Below, piece after piece: positions 33,630 through 43,833 of a DNA stretch of 64,000 nt. Position 1 is the first letter of the stretch. Every line of letters starts with the position of its first letter. The notes below the pieces were generated by a model, which was not told the DNA's origin, searched no databases, and saw only the letters and a program-made list of their open reading frames with translations. The position numbers were made by a program, and so were the translations under genes. The stretch comes from Diadema setosum (lineage: Eukaryota; Echinodermata; Echinoidea; Diadematoida; Diadematidae): contig CM067069.1 of the NCBI GenBank assembly GCA_033980235.1, positions 17,247,650-17,311,649 on the forward strand, read 5' to 3'.

Positions 33630-34008
33630 AGGCATTATTTACCATTTGCAGATGAAACAAAAACCCAGCTTTAGTGCTTCAAAATAGTTCTAAGAATTGA
33701 GTCACTGAAAGACACAACCAGTGTGAAAGAGCCAATCAGTGTTATCAATGTTAAGTTTTGTTAAATATACAAGATATAAACAAGATGTAAAATAGTGTTT
33801 AATAAAATTGGTCTGAGACTAAACCATTTACAGTGGCATAGTGAGAAAAATAGTGATGTCTCCTTACATTTTGGGCTTTAATCTAAAATGTTTATTATGG
33901 TAGGATGTCTTGTGTCACACACACATATGTATCAAATGTAATAACTCAAACGTTTTTTTTTTTTTTGTTTTTTTTTTAATCACTGCTCCCAATGGTGAAA
34001 AAGTACCT
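33630..34008. mobile_element. TTAA-flanked MITE, copy 2, 379 bp
   Basis: TTAA lies at 33,626-33,629 and 34,009-34,012. The ends are AGGCATTATTTACCATTTG and, read inward from the right, AGGTACTTTTTCACCATTGG. The sequence is the inverted homologue of 15,734-16,092, sharing an AACCCAGC(T/A)TTAGTGCT-like segment, CATTTTGGGCTTTA and GGTAGGATGT. The two copies show the family moves between unrelated sites. Confidence 0.88.
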
Positions 34009-34012
34009 TTAA

Positions 34013-34700
34013 GCTAGTCTGGTTTCCAGACCCTTTGCCAGCTGTACTCCTTTTACAAAATGCGCCTTTTGCGGCGACGAAGTCGCAAGTCGCTGCCTAT
34101 GCCGAGGGACCATCCAGCTGAACCTGATACTTCTTTTGTCGTTAGAGAGCGTTTTTATTATTATGGTTATTATTGTTCAACCTTATTCGACATTTCAGAC
34201 ATTGAACATGTACATGGGTTAAGACAAAACACAACTGATTTAGCATTATCAAATATAAGATAAATTATAACACAAAGACAAAGCACAAATGAGAGGAGAG
34301 AAAGACCTAGATTGTGACATATAGAAAACAGGGCTGCCAGGGGCAAAAAAAAAGGGTAAACTTAATTACCATGGCCGCTGGTCTTCTTCCCCACATCCCA
34401 TACACTATGTCAAAATCTGTACATAAAACATTACTATTGTATCAGTCACAGTAAATTAAACATGCAGTCATACAGGGACAAAATAGGGATACGAGGAGGG
34501 CAGCATAGTTATACTGTATCTATATGGGCCCTCATGACAGTCACTCTCTGAAATAATATCCGAAATACAATTTTAAACCCTCTTCAGAATATGATTTTAT
34601 TACATATATTGCACTCTCAACAACGTGTACAGTATGTGACATAATCTCCAATGTTTAATGTTCTGGCAAGAAAAATAGTCTTTTCTTTCTTTCTCTCTCT

Positions 34701-34733
<33 letters not shown>

Positions 34734-36179
34734 CTTCTTTTCTGGAAGAGCCAAATGTGTGTGAGGGGGCGGGGGGGGGGGTCGTACTGCAGCCCTCATG
34801 TTCTGCGACCTAGAAATTTTGATATGATACATAGGCCTCTATACCTCTGTCCCTGCTTTTGCTTTTCCTGAATCTGCCCAGCTTCGGTGTTGCGAATGCA
34901 TACTCCATGAACTCATTCATTACACAATACAGATGTATGATTATTGTGATTAATAATGCCTTGGCTTTACTGTATCTCTGACAATCTGTATTGCTTCTTC
35001 TTCTCTTCTTCTTCTGGTTATTAAAAAAGACCTTCAATAAGCTGGAGATTCTTGCAAACTGTAATTTGCAGAATTAACTAATCCTGCACAGTGTATACGT
35101 GTATAAACTGTTCGCAGTATCATGTCATGTATGTTGTGTGAAGTCCAAACTGACAAAGAACAGTTGGGGAGTGGAATTTCAAAGGGGATGCAATCAACGA
35201 CAAAGTTAGCCCCAAAACCCGCGTGCCATTGCTCTACGCTATACAGTATGTCGTCATAATATATATAACTCTCATTCGCTTTTTTTTTATTCATATGCTT
35301 TATTTATTTCAACTATTCGCATACAAACATTAAGCATTTCTAATTATGGCATACAAATAACATAGTCAAGACAATGAATTTTGCGATGAAAAATAATAAC
35401 TTTGGGTTTCCTATAGCCTGTTGACTTTTTAACACCGTGCACTTGGCGGCGTAATGACCTTGTTATAACAGGATTAACCTGTATTATTTTTATCTTTTTT
35501 TTTTTGTATTTCTGGATTTTATTGATCAGATCGAAAAACATCGTGCTTTTTCACAGGTCATATGACAAATACATTTTTGACATCACAAAACAAAAGTTTG
35601 ATAGCATTCAATGACAGTAAAACTACCAGGCGTCTGATCCTTTTTTGGACTATAGTCTCTAACACACGTTAACACCAATAATTCTAGAATCGTATACACA
35701 GAAAACGAGGGAAAAAAAAGAAAAAGAAAAATTAGCGTTCAATGGAAACACTAACTATCACCAAAGGCACAAGAACACACACTACAATCTTAAAAAAAAA
35801 ACACACAAAAAACAAGAAAAACCAAATCAAGGGTACTATTCACCTGGCTCATCATATGCACTCTCCGTAACTTCCTTTCTACGATATCATAATTATACAC
35901 CCAGCCCTGGGCTGAAGATGCGAAGTCTCCTATAACTTCTCCCGGCATTGGGGGGGGGGGGGGGGGGGTATTGGACGCTGCAATCTTTGAGGTGATAATG
36001 CAGGACAGAATAATTGTTTCATAAACATAAACTACAGTGAATGCCATGACAAGAGAGAGAGAGAGGGGGGGGGGAGAGGGAGGGAGGGAATTAGAAAAAG
36101 GAGTATAAACCGCGGTGAAGAAGAAAGGACCATCAGAGCAAGAGAAAGGAAGAAGAAAGTGGGAAGGGCATTTGACTTT
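34013..36179. other. Intergenic sequence with simple repeats, no supported gene
   Basis: A (TTC)n run lies at about 34,707-34,740, G runs at about 34,770 and 35,950-35,968, and a (GA)n/G tract at about 36,050-36,090. No exon recognised. Confidence 0.5.
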
Positions 36180-37019
36180 CTATAAAGATATAATTTGTTC
36201 TATTTTCCTCCACTTTGCCCCATGCAAATCAAATTTATTTTTGCTTTTAGCTATTTCTTCTTCAATCAAACTATATTTTTTTTACATATTGCACAAAATG
36301 TTGCCTTTGAGGACATAAACTTTGAAACTTGCAACTTAAAATAAATTGTTTACCTAATGATATTATGAAATTGTATGAAAAAACAAAATCGTTCCTCGGA
36401 TGTATAACACCACATAACACCTTTTGGCATGAAAACAATTGCAAGGAATCAATTTTACTTTTTCCTCTTTAAACAATGATTCCCAGAATATTGACACCTT
36501 CCGACAATCAAAAAACAATGTTCTATTGTCTCCGGTTCACTTTTACAAAAGGAACATCTTGAGTCATCTTTTCTCCCTATTCGAACAAGCCACGAATTAA
36601 CGGGGATCAACTTAATTCAGTATCTTATATTGCGTTATTTTTAATTTTTTATCAATCGTCAAACTGGCAGGTAATTTGAAAAGAGATTGAACATCTTCAA
36701 ATCCAATGTCATACATAACGTCAAAACGATAAAAAACACTAGATTTTCCAGGGTTATTCAAATGCAGATATAATATTATTATATAAATGCTTTGTTGTTA
36801 CGTTATTTAATTCCAACCATCTACCCTGAACCCAGATTAATGGAATAATACGCAGGGGTTTAATAAAGGGGTGATAGTTTTGACGAAGAAAAAAAAAAGC
36901 TTTCATTCACTTGGCATCTTCTTGAAACAATCAAGAAGAATGAAACACTGCGTAAACTGTAAACCTTTACCCTTACAATCCTTCCAACGCAGAGATCGAC
37001 CGTACTCATCTAATATCAG
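36180..37019 (-). pseudogene. C-terminal part of L1/Tx1-type LINE ORF2, decayed
   Basis: Read on the minus strand, about 36,600-36,480 gives SWLVRIGRKDDSRCSFCKSE, then PETIEHCF, and, after a one-base frameshift in a T run, DCRKVSIFWESLF. This is the C-terminal CxxC...H...C zinc-knuckle region typical of L1/Tx1-like ORF2 proteins. Farther upstream in the reading direction, DEYGRSLRWKDCKGK and LPTSWK-like pieces precede it near 37,000-36,900. The N-terminal bulk of the same protein lies at 43,834-46,523, also minus, and DNA element L (37,023-43,830) separates the two. The simplest reading is one LINE split by L. Multiple frameshifts and stops show it was dead or has decayed since. Confidence 0.7.
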
Positions 37020-37159
37020 TTATAGTACGGTCTGCTATGTCGAAATATTGGATCCCGTGAGATTTTCGTGCCAAAATTGATTTTTTTTGGCTAACTTGGT
37101 CAATTTGGGGGTGCTGAATCCAAAAAACTTTGGTTCCATTTTTTTCGACCACGTCTTTA

Positions 37160-37880
37160 GCCGCCATTTTGAATTTCAAAATGGCCGCCATAGCAAACTG
37201 TATTTTGACCCAGTTCTCATAATGTGAGCATCATAGAGGTTCAAATTTGATGCAAAAAGCATATATATGACGTCAGACATTCTGATACACCATTTCCTTA
37301 TATTGTAGATTGTTTTAATATAATTTGAGGGCTGCCATCTTGAAATTCAAAATGACTGCCATAGAAAAATGTATTTTTACCTGTATCTCAAGTTGTAACC
37401 ATTATGGAAAGTATAAATTTGGGGCAAAAAGCATGCTTATGATGTCAGACATGCTAATATATACATTTTTGTTTTGAATGATGGATCATTTTGGTTGGCG
37501 GCCATCTTGAAATTCAAAATGGCCACCATAGCAAATGTAATTGGGCCTGTATCTCATATCGTGTGCATTGTGTAAGGTTCTAACTTGGAGCGAAGAGCAT
37601 GCGTATGCTATCAGACTTTCTGAAACATCTTTCTCTGAAATGATGACCAGTCCATTTTGATATTATAGGTGGCCATCTTGAAATTCAAAATGGCCGCCAT
37701 ACCAGAATGTATATTTTGACCCATATTTCATGTTGCAAACAATATAGAAAGTTCACATTTCGGGCATAAACCGGGCTCATGATGTTAGAACATTCAGATG
37801 CACTTTGATCTCCTCCCTGAAATTGCATATCATTTTTTAGGCTGCCATTTTATCATTCAAAATGGCTGCTTTTCAGCTAA
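37160..37880. repeat. Subterminal ~170-bp repeats with YY1-like sites (L, left)
   Basis: About five units begin with G(C/G)(C/T)GCCAT(C/T)TTGAAATTCA, near 37,160, 37,330, 37,500, 37,671 and 37,848. Each is a short palindrome that places AAAATGGC(C/G)GCC in opposite orientations around TGAATTTCA or TGAAATTCA. Between them lie conserved ATCTCAT...GTGxxCATxxT and GATGTCAGAC segments. Confidence 0.85.
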
Positions 37881-37948
37881 TATTTGTGGTTAGAAGCAAC
37901 TTTTGGGCATATCAATGTTTATGTTGGTGTACATTGTACATTCTTTTA

Positions 37949-37984
<36 letters not shown>

Positions 37985-38436
37985 ATTATGTGTTTGTGCC
38001 TAAAATAGCCTAAAAAATGATATGCAATTTCAGGGAGGAGATCAAAGTGCATCATTAACTCAACAGGTGCTCGCCTATGTGGCTGACACACTTTTGGAGT
38101 TCTGCTTTAAGAGTCGTATTTTGTTGCACTAAGTTGATATTCAGTTGCAGTTTTATCACCTTCCTTCAGATGAAATTGCCTGGACTTCGCTGAAGAAGTT
38201 TGAAATCGTGAGTTGTAGCAGTGTTGTGGTAGTGAGCGAGAAAACTTTCCTAATTTTGCATGTGCAAGCTTTGGCAGACATCTTATGAGCCAGGCAGGTT
38301 CACTCATGCAGGAACCCTTCAACTGAGCAAGCACAATGGACTTGGGAGCCCGGCCAACACCCCTATTCAATCCAGCCTGCGACCCTCTATTGTGATCTCA
38401 ATTGTACACTCACGTGCTAATCTGCAAGAAACTTGA

Positions 38437-38544
38437 ATGAGAACATCAGCAACAATGAAGAAAGCTCTCCTCTTCTTACTGCCTCTTCTTATGTTTGGAA
38501 TTCATGTGAATCATGCAGTCACAGCTGTGCCACTTCAGAGCCCT
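38437..38544 (+). CDS. Possible first coding exon with signal peptide
   Basis: ATG at 38,437 (or the internal ATG at 38,455) opens MRTSATMKKALLFLLPLLMF, a short basic N-region and a leucine-rich hydrophobic core, followed by small residues suitable for signal-peptidase cleavage near HAVTA. The frame meets CCT|GTGAGT at 38,544/38,545, a good splice donor in phase 0. Beyond the donor the frame stays open into the LINE C-terminal stretch. The exon lies in the 5' part of the LINE insertion and has no counterpart in copy R, so it may be host sequence carried in with the LINE or a fortuitous frame. No downstream exon was identified and no family is recognised. Confidence 0.35.
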
Positions 38545-38564
38545 GTGAGTATTACTCTGCATAT

Positions 38565-38965
38565 GAATGCTTGTGCCCACAGTTTAGAAAAGAACCCCCT
38601 GGTTTGTAACTGGCTACCACAAAAACCGACCCATGACCATGCATTGCGCTCAAAGAAAAAGTATGAAATGTTCAAATGTAAAACAAAAAGGTTCCAGAAT
38701 AGTTCCATACCTATCTCATCAGACTTCTTGATAGTGAAACTTTGCAGCTGATTGAATGTAGCTGTCTTGACTTTGCCCACAGTTTAGAAAAGAACCCCCT
38801 GGTTTGTAACTGGCTACCACAAAAACCGACCCATAACCATGCATTGCGCTCAAAGAAAAAGTATGAAATGTTCAAATGTAAAACAAAAAGGTTTCAGAAT
38901 AGTTCCATACCTTATCTCATCAGACTTTTTAATAGTGAAACTTTGTAGCTGATTGAATGCAGTAT
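38565..38965 (+). pseudogene. Tandemly duplicated C-terminal RT fragment of a LINE
   Basis: A ~200-bp segment occurs twice (from about 38,571 and 38,773) at over 95% identity. In the open frames it reads KNPLVCNWLPQKPT, then HALRSKKKYEMFKCKTKRFQ and NSSIP. The CKTxRFxNSxIPxxIRLxN pattern is the usual extreme C-terminus of CR1/L2-like LINE proteins. Copy 1 has a small change after NSSIP (P-ISSDF); copy 2 keeps YLIRLFN. The stop and 3' region follow at about 38,948. Duplication of just the C-terminus suggests template switching during reverse transcription or later slippage. Confidence 0.65.
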
Positions 38966-39353
38966 TGCAGCTGCCTTTTTGTAGTTTAGTAATTAATAAG
39001 GAAATTAATATATTTTATTTGATTTTTTTTTTGCGATAAATTCATCTTTATAAGTTTATTTTGTAACAGTACTGAAACTTCAGTGGGTTCCAATGCCCTT
39101 CTTTTTTTTTTCCTTTAGGTCACCGCTTACATAGCTTTTAAAGTAATTGTTAAGATATTTGAATGGTAAAAAATATTATAATTTGTTATTTGTTTTTGTG
39201 GTGATAAATATCCTAATTTGGAATTCATTTTTAAAGTGATAGCACAGTCACTCTTACACGTGTGTATTGAAACCATAAGTATTATTTGGGAAATAAGGAA
39301 AAAAAATATAAACCCACAATCATTGTTTATCTGGTCTGTATGTTTGATTTACA

Positions 39354-39406
<53 letters not shown>

Positions 39407-39810
39407 CTTCTAAGTTGAAAAATATGCAATATCATTATGTATGCCCCCCTTTTTTTTGGGGGGGGGGTTGTGCATCTCATTTATATACTCAGATATGCAT
39501 AATGTGTCATTTGTAATTAGATGGTTAATAAGCAATACATTTTAGCGCATTAATAGATTTGCAATCTATTTTGATACAATACACAAGATTTAAAGATTGT
39601 GAACTTTATATATTTTAGGTGATTATGACAATGTTTCCATTGCTCTTATTTTGATATAATTTATCATATAACTTTGATTCATTGATTGTGGGTATGCACA
39701 CATGCACATTCACCCACCCCCACATGCACGCACAAACACACACACACACACAAGCACACACACACTCACACATTCACACACACGCTCACACACACACACA
39801 CACACACATA
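39354..39810. repeat. (TA)n and (CA)n microsatellites
   Basis: (TA)n lies at about 39,354-39,407 and CA-rich runs at about 39,733-39,810, both in the LINE 3' region. They explain the histidine/threonine-rich and isoleucine/tyrosine-rich open frames. Confidence 0.9.
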
Positions 39811-40436
39811 CCCCCAACACACACTCAAACACACTTACCCCCTTTCCATACATATGCGCAAACAAGCACACATTCTCAAATACATAATTCAAGTTTCAAT
39901 ATTGATTTTGTTCCTGGTGCAATATATTATTTTTTGATCAAACATAGAGTATATTACATGGATTATTCTTCTTAAAATATCTTTTATAATTATATTTTTA
40001 TGTTTTCGTCATTAAGTCAGTTTATTTTTCATTGCTTTGAGTGTATTATACATTGTATATACACACTAGATATTGCCTTTTTCAATAATGATTACATTGA
40101 TGTTTATTATAGAAATATGTGCAATTATGCCATCAGCTATATAAGCGTTTTTTTTTTTAGTTTTAAATTGTTGATCTAGGTAGTATATAAATAGAAATGT
40201 AATTAGTAATTTGTAATTTGATGATTGAATTATGTTCATATTATTTTTTTATTGTTTATCATTAACAGTGATAATTATTTTAGTAATAATGTTTTGTATA
40301 TTTTAAGCTTTTCAATGTTTAAGTTAATATTTTCAGTTTTAGTTAAGTGTATTTTGTACTTGTAGGAGATTCAATTTTCTTGTTATTTTATATGAACTAA
40401 TAATCATGATCGTATCTTTTATCTTTGTAAACATGT

Positions 40437-40520
40437 GCAATTCAGCCACTGGCTGCGATACATGATTGAATAAAACCTTTATTGAATTGAATTGAATTGA
40501 ATTGAATTGAATTGAATTAT
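40437..40520 (+). other. LINE 3' terminal stem and AATTG tail
   Basis: GTGCAATT, then CAGCC-act-GGCTG, a 5-bp stem with a 3-base loop, then GCGATACAT, AATAAAACC and a pentanucleotide AATTG tail. The same layout, with a changed stem base pair, is at 54,913-54,981. Such 3' hairpins and short tandem tails are known recognition features for CR1/L2-like reverse transcriptases. Confidence 0.7.
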
Positions 40521-40949
40521 ATACATTCTGTGATAATGGACTATTCGCATAGGCTGCCACTCTTGAAATTCAAGATGGATTTCGACCCATATTTCGTGCT
40601 GTAAGATCTTTACCCTGCAAACTCAAGCATGCTGGAGCACTTTCATGTCGGACCTATGTGTAAGTCAATCACTTCAACAAATAGTATTATTATTGCATAG
40701 GCGGGACTGCTTCCTGTAGTTACACTGCCATGTTGAAATGCAAAATGGCTTCCATGGGAAACATTACTTTAAGAGCATTGCATTTTGGGTAAAACTTGAG
40801 AATGTGAAGTCATGTGATTCTGGTGTCAAAGCAAATGACTTTCAAAAGTGCCCCAATAACTGCGTCTGAGTGACTAAATGCCCCCATCTAGCCGATTTGG
40901 TTGTAGAGTTTAATTAAACGATATTAGCCGTGTACTAAAAAATTCATGG

Positions 40950-42780
40950 GATATTTACTTAGTTAATGTCTTCTAGGCTCATTCCCTCAATGTGTGTTTG
41001 AAGTCACAGCACTTGTATAGGGCTGTACACAGGGGAGATTTAGTTCTAAATTCTTCCAGAAACAATGACTTTTGCATTTCTTCCCTTCTGAACATGATAA
41101 TGAATACCGTGGCTACCGTCGGTGTAGGAAGCTCAAAGCATTTAATTGCATAATTTATGTATATCCGCCGGAAATAACTACAATGTACCATATTATTCTC
41201 CTGTAAGTAGAGGCACAAATTAGGTTGTGAAGGTTTACGAGGTTTGTTCTCTGGATGTGTTATATCAAGACTCTACGAGAGCAAAGCGGGAGATTGTCCA
41301 GGTTGAAGTCATCCACGCCCAACTTCTGGAATGCATGGACTGTGTCATTGCGCATTCTGCGTAATTCAAGGCTTAGAGAATTCTTGATTCATCTGCTCTT
41401 TGAGACATCCTTAAATTTTCAACTTCAACCTCCACCATGAAAGGCATGACCAAGCAGACCTTTGTTTTTCGCAACAATTTGCAGAACATAATCTCTCAAC
41501 AATGTCTATTGTACTTTATCATCTCCTTTTCCAGTGATGGAGCAGACAACATGCGATGCATTATTAAAAGTAAAGCAAAGATCCATCAGGAGAATGAAAA
41601 TGTCAGTGTCTATACGTAATAATCATCAGTATCTCTGAAATTCCATGTTGCTCTTGAAGCATCTAATGCATGCAATGGAATGAGGACATCTGCTTCCTCG
41701 TTGTGACAGGTGACAGCTCCCATGGCATCTTTGATGAACCCTTTATTTCTTTTTTTTCCGTGATGTGGTATCTGTGTCAGATGGAATGGACTGATCAGTA
41801 TTTCAACTTTCAGGCTGATTATTTGGCTCAGTTTTGTGGGTTTTTTAAACATGAGTACGAAAAATGAACCTTTGTTAGTGAGAATTAGGAGAAGGCCATA
41901 AAATTGTGAGATGAAGAGTGATTGTGGAATTAATTAGAACAGTAGAACTTATAACGTCCGATAATTGTATCGTCCAGCAATGACTGGATAATGACAGGTC
42001 TATCAGACTGTTGTACCAGTAGAAGTGTTACAAGAAGGTAGTGGTCTTCTTAAGCTTAATGACTTTTGATCCAACCTTACACGGTGTATTTCAATTGCAA
42101 GAGCTGAATGTCTGGCCCTTTTCATATTATCCCAAATATATATATTTTTTTAATTCTTTCAGATACAAGTTCAAATACAGAACAGGAAAACTTCCCTTTT
42201 CATCTCTTTCTACAATATCCTCCTTGAATGTTTTCGATGCCTGATTGCTAAACACCACATTCATCAGTTTCAATGCAGTAACAATTTTTGAGATTACCAT
42301 CGTGTGATGGTGTTCTAAATTGTTGAGGAATTCTGATGCATCCAAAGTGCCACAGAACTGAGCTATTATTTCTCCATTGTAGTTTTAGAATCATTGGCGG
42401 TACAGCAATAAGCATCTTGGAAGTCTTGATAATTGAGGATGACCCGCATCTCCACAAGGGCAATCAGGAAAAAAACCTACCCATTGACATTCCTTATTCA
42501 TTCGGTGTTATTCTCGAAATACATCCAGGAATTATGAGCTCCCTGATGAGATGTTTCAATTATTGTGGTCAACAAACAAGCTTGTGAATGGGATTCCTGG
42601 TAGGATGAACATGGCATTTTTTGCCATTGCGAGACTTTTCCTTGTTTGTCTTCATTCTCTCGAAGCAGCATTAAGTTTTTGAAGATCCCCTTTAATCGTA
42701 TCATTGCTTGCTTTTGTACAAATATTTTATAACTGGGATTAATATAACTATTAACAAGGTTCCATGACACCAAACAATGT
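40950..42780. pseudogene. Decayed coding region of element L
   Basis: This is the inverted counterpart of 47,690-49,506 in copy R. On the plus strand near 40,950-41,365, pieces such as CSLDVLY and REIVQVEVIHAQLLE survive. On the minus strand, 42,463-42,127 has TSKMLIAVPPM, VLWHFGCI, PQQFRTPSHD and ALKLMNVVF, and 41,852-41,610 has KPTKLSQIIS and FIKDAMGAVTCHNEE. The frames are more broken than in R. The L and R peptides remain similar while silent positions differ, a sign they once encoded proteins. No family recognised; a transposase would be expected but I cannot show one. Confidence 0.5.
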
Positions 42781-43029
42781 ATTACCTGAGAGGCAAAAAC
42801 AAATCACGTGTGTATTCAGCGCATAGCTGTAGCACGCAGTACGCCAACCACATATACCCGCTTGGCTATAATTATGAGACGTGGGATGTAACGCTTGCAC
42901 GCTTGCCAACACTTATGGGAAGTGGTATGGGACCCCTCCCCTCCCCCCCCCCCTTACGCACTTTTTGCCCCCCCCCCCCCCCCCCCCCCCCCGATGGCTT
43001 GATGACGTCATTGGAACCTCGTCCTTACA

Positions 43030-43720
43030 TCTGAATTTATGGCGGCCATTTTGAATTAGAGATGGCTGTCGTTCTGCGTGACTTGAAAATGAATTCGGTC
43101 TAACTAGGACAATTTTGGCAAATTCATCTAAGGCGCTTCCCACAATATTATATGTTTTTCTATGGCCACCATCTTGAATTTCAAGATGGTGGCCTATCTA
43201 GTGATCCATAATAGGAAACAGCTGTACTGGAACGTTGGACACCACAGGCATGTGCATTACTAAAAATTTGATGCTCCTACAATAATTGCAACATGAGATA
43301 TGGGTTTAAAAACGCTATGGCGGCCATTTTGAATTTCAAGATGGCAGTATAAAAATTGTATCAAAACAATCCACAATATCAGAAAATGATATAGCAGAGT
43401 GTCTGACATCACAACCAGGCATTTTGCACCTAATTTGAAGCTTCTACAATGCTCACTGTATGAGATATGGTTCAAAATACTGTTTGCCATGGCGGCCATT
43501 TTGAAATTCAAGATGGCTGCCTACAAATTGTATCAAAACAATCCACAATATCAGAAAAAGATATACCACAGTGTCTGACATCAAAGCCATGCATTTTGAG
43601 CCAAATTTGAAGCTTCTACAATGCTCACTTGGTGAGATATGGATAAAAATACAGTTTGCTATGGCGGCCATTTTTAAATTCAAAATGGCGGCTGAAGACG
43701 TGGTCGGAAAAAAATGGAAC
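43030..43720. repeat. Subterminal ~165-bp repeats with YY1-like sites (L, right)
   Basis: ATGGCGGCCATTTT and CAAGATGG(T/C)(G/A)GCC pairs recur near 43,040, 43,160, 43,320, 43,490 and 43,664, each separated by segments with GAGATATGG, TCTGACATCA and TTGTATCAAAACAATCCACA. They mirror the left set. G and C runs lie just inward (about 42,930-42,995). Confidence 0.85.
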
Positions 43721-43833
43721 CAAATTTTTTTTTTTTTTTTTAATTCAGCACCCCCAAATTGACAAAGTTAGCAAAAAAAAAATCAATTTTGGCACAAAAA
43801 TCTCACGGGATTACATAGTAGCCTCTACTATTA

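Larger units (their letters stand above)
37990..40514 (+). mobile_element. LINE insertion inside element L
   Basis: Alignment with copy R shows that this 2.5-kb stretch is extra. AATTAT occurs at 37,984-37,989 and 40,515-40,520, a possible target duplication. The right end has AATAAAACC and a tail of AATTG repeats, as in CR1/L2-like LINEs. C-terminal RT-type sequence is at 38,565-38,965, and the 3' region (39,000-40,480) is AT-rich with (TA)n and (CA)n runs. The left ~570 bp is not recognisable LINE: first a 46-bp inverted copy of nearby element-L sequence, then a segment with a signal-peptide-like exon. The RT core and endonuclease are absent. Confidence 0.75.
37023..43830. mobile_element. 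DNA element L, 3-bp target duplication, 6.8 kb
   Basis: The ends are inverted repeats beginning TAGTACGGTCTGCTATGT (left) and, read inward from the right, TAGTAGAGGCTACTATGT, then CCCGTGAGATTTT(C/T)GTGCC for more than 150 bp. The flanking trinucleotide TTA is at 37,020-37,022 and 43,831-43,833. It is inserted in the minus-strand L1/Tx1 LINE. The interior contains subterminal ~170-bp repeats, a 2.5-kb LINE insertion and decayed coding pieces. Without the insertion its length (~4.28 kb) matches copy R (4.22 kb). Superfamily not identified: 3-bp duplications occur in PIF/Harbinger, CACTA and Zator, but the ends do not match any that I can name. Confidence 0.85.

Noticed and set aside
39682..39975. 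His/Thr-rich ORFs
   Set aside because: Translation of (CA)n microsatellite.
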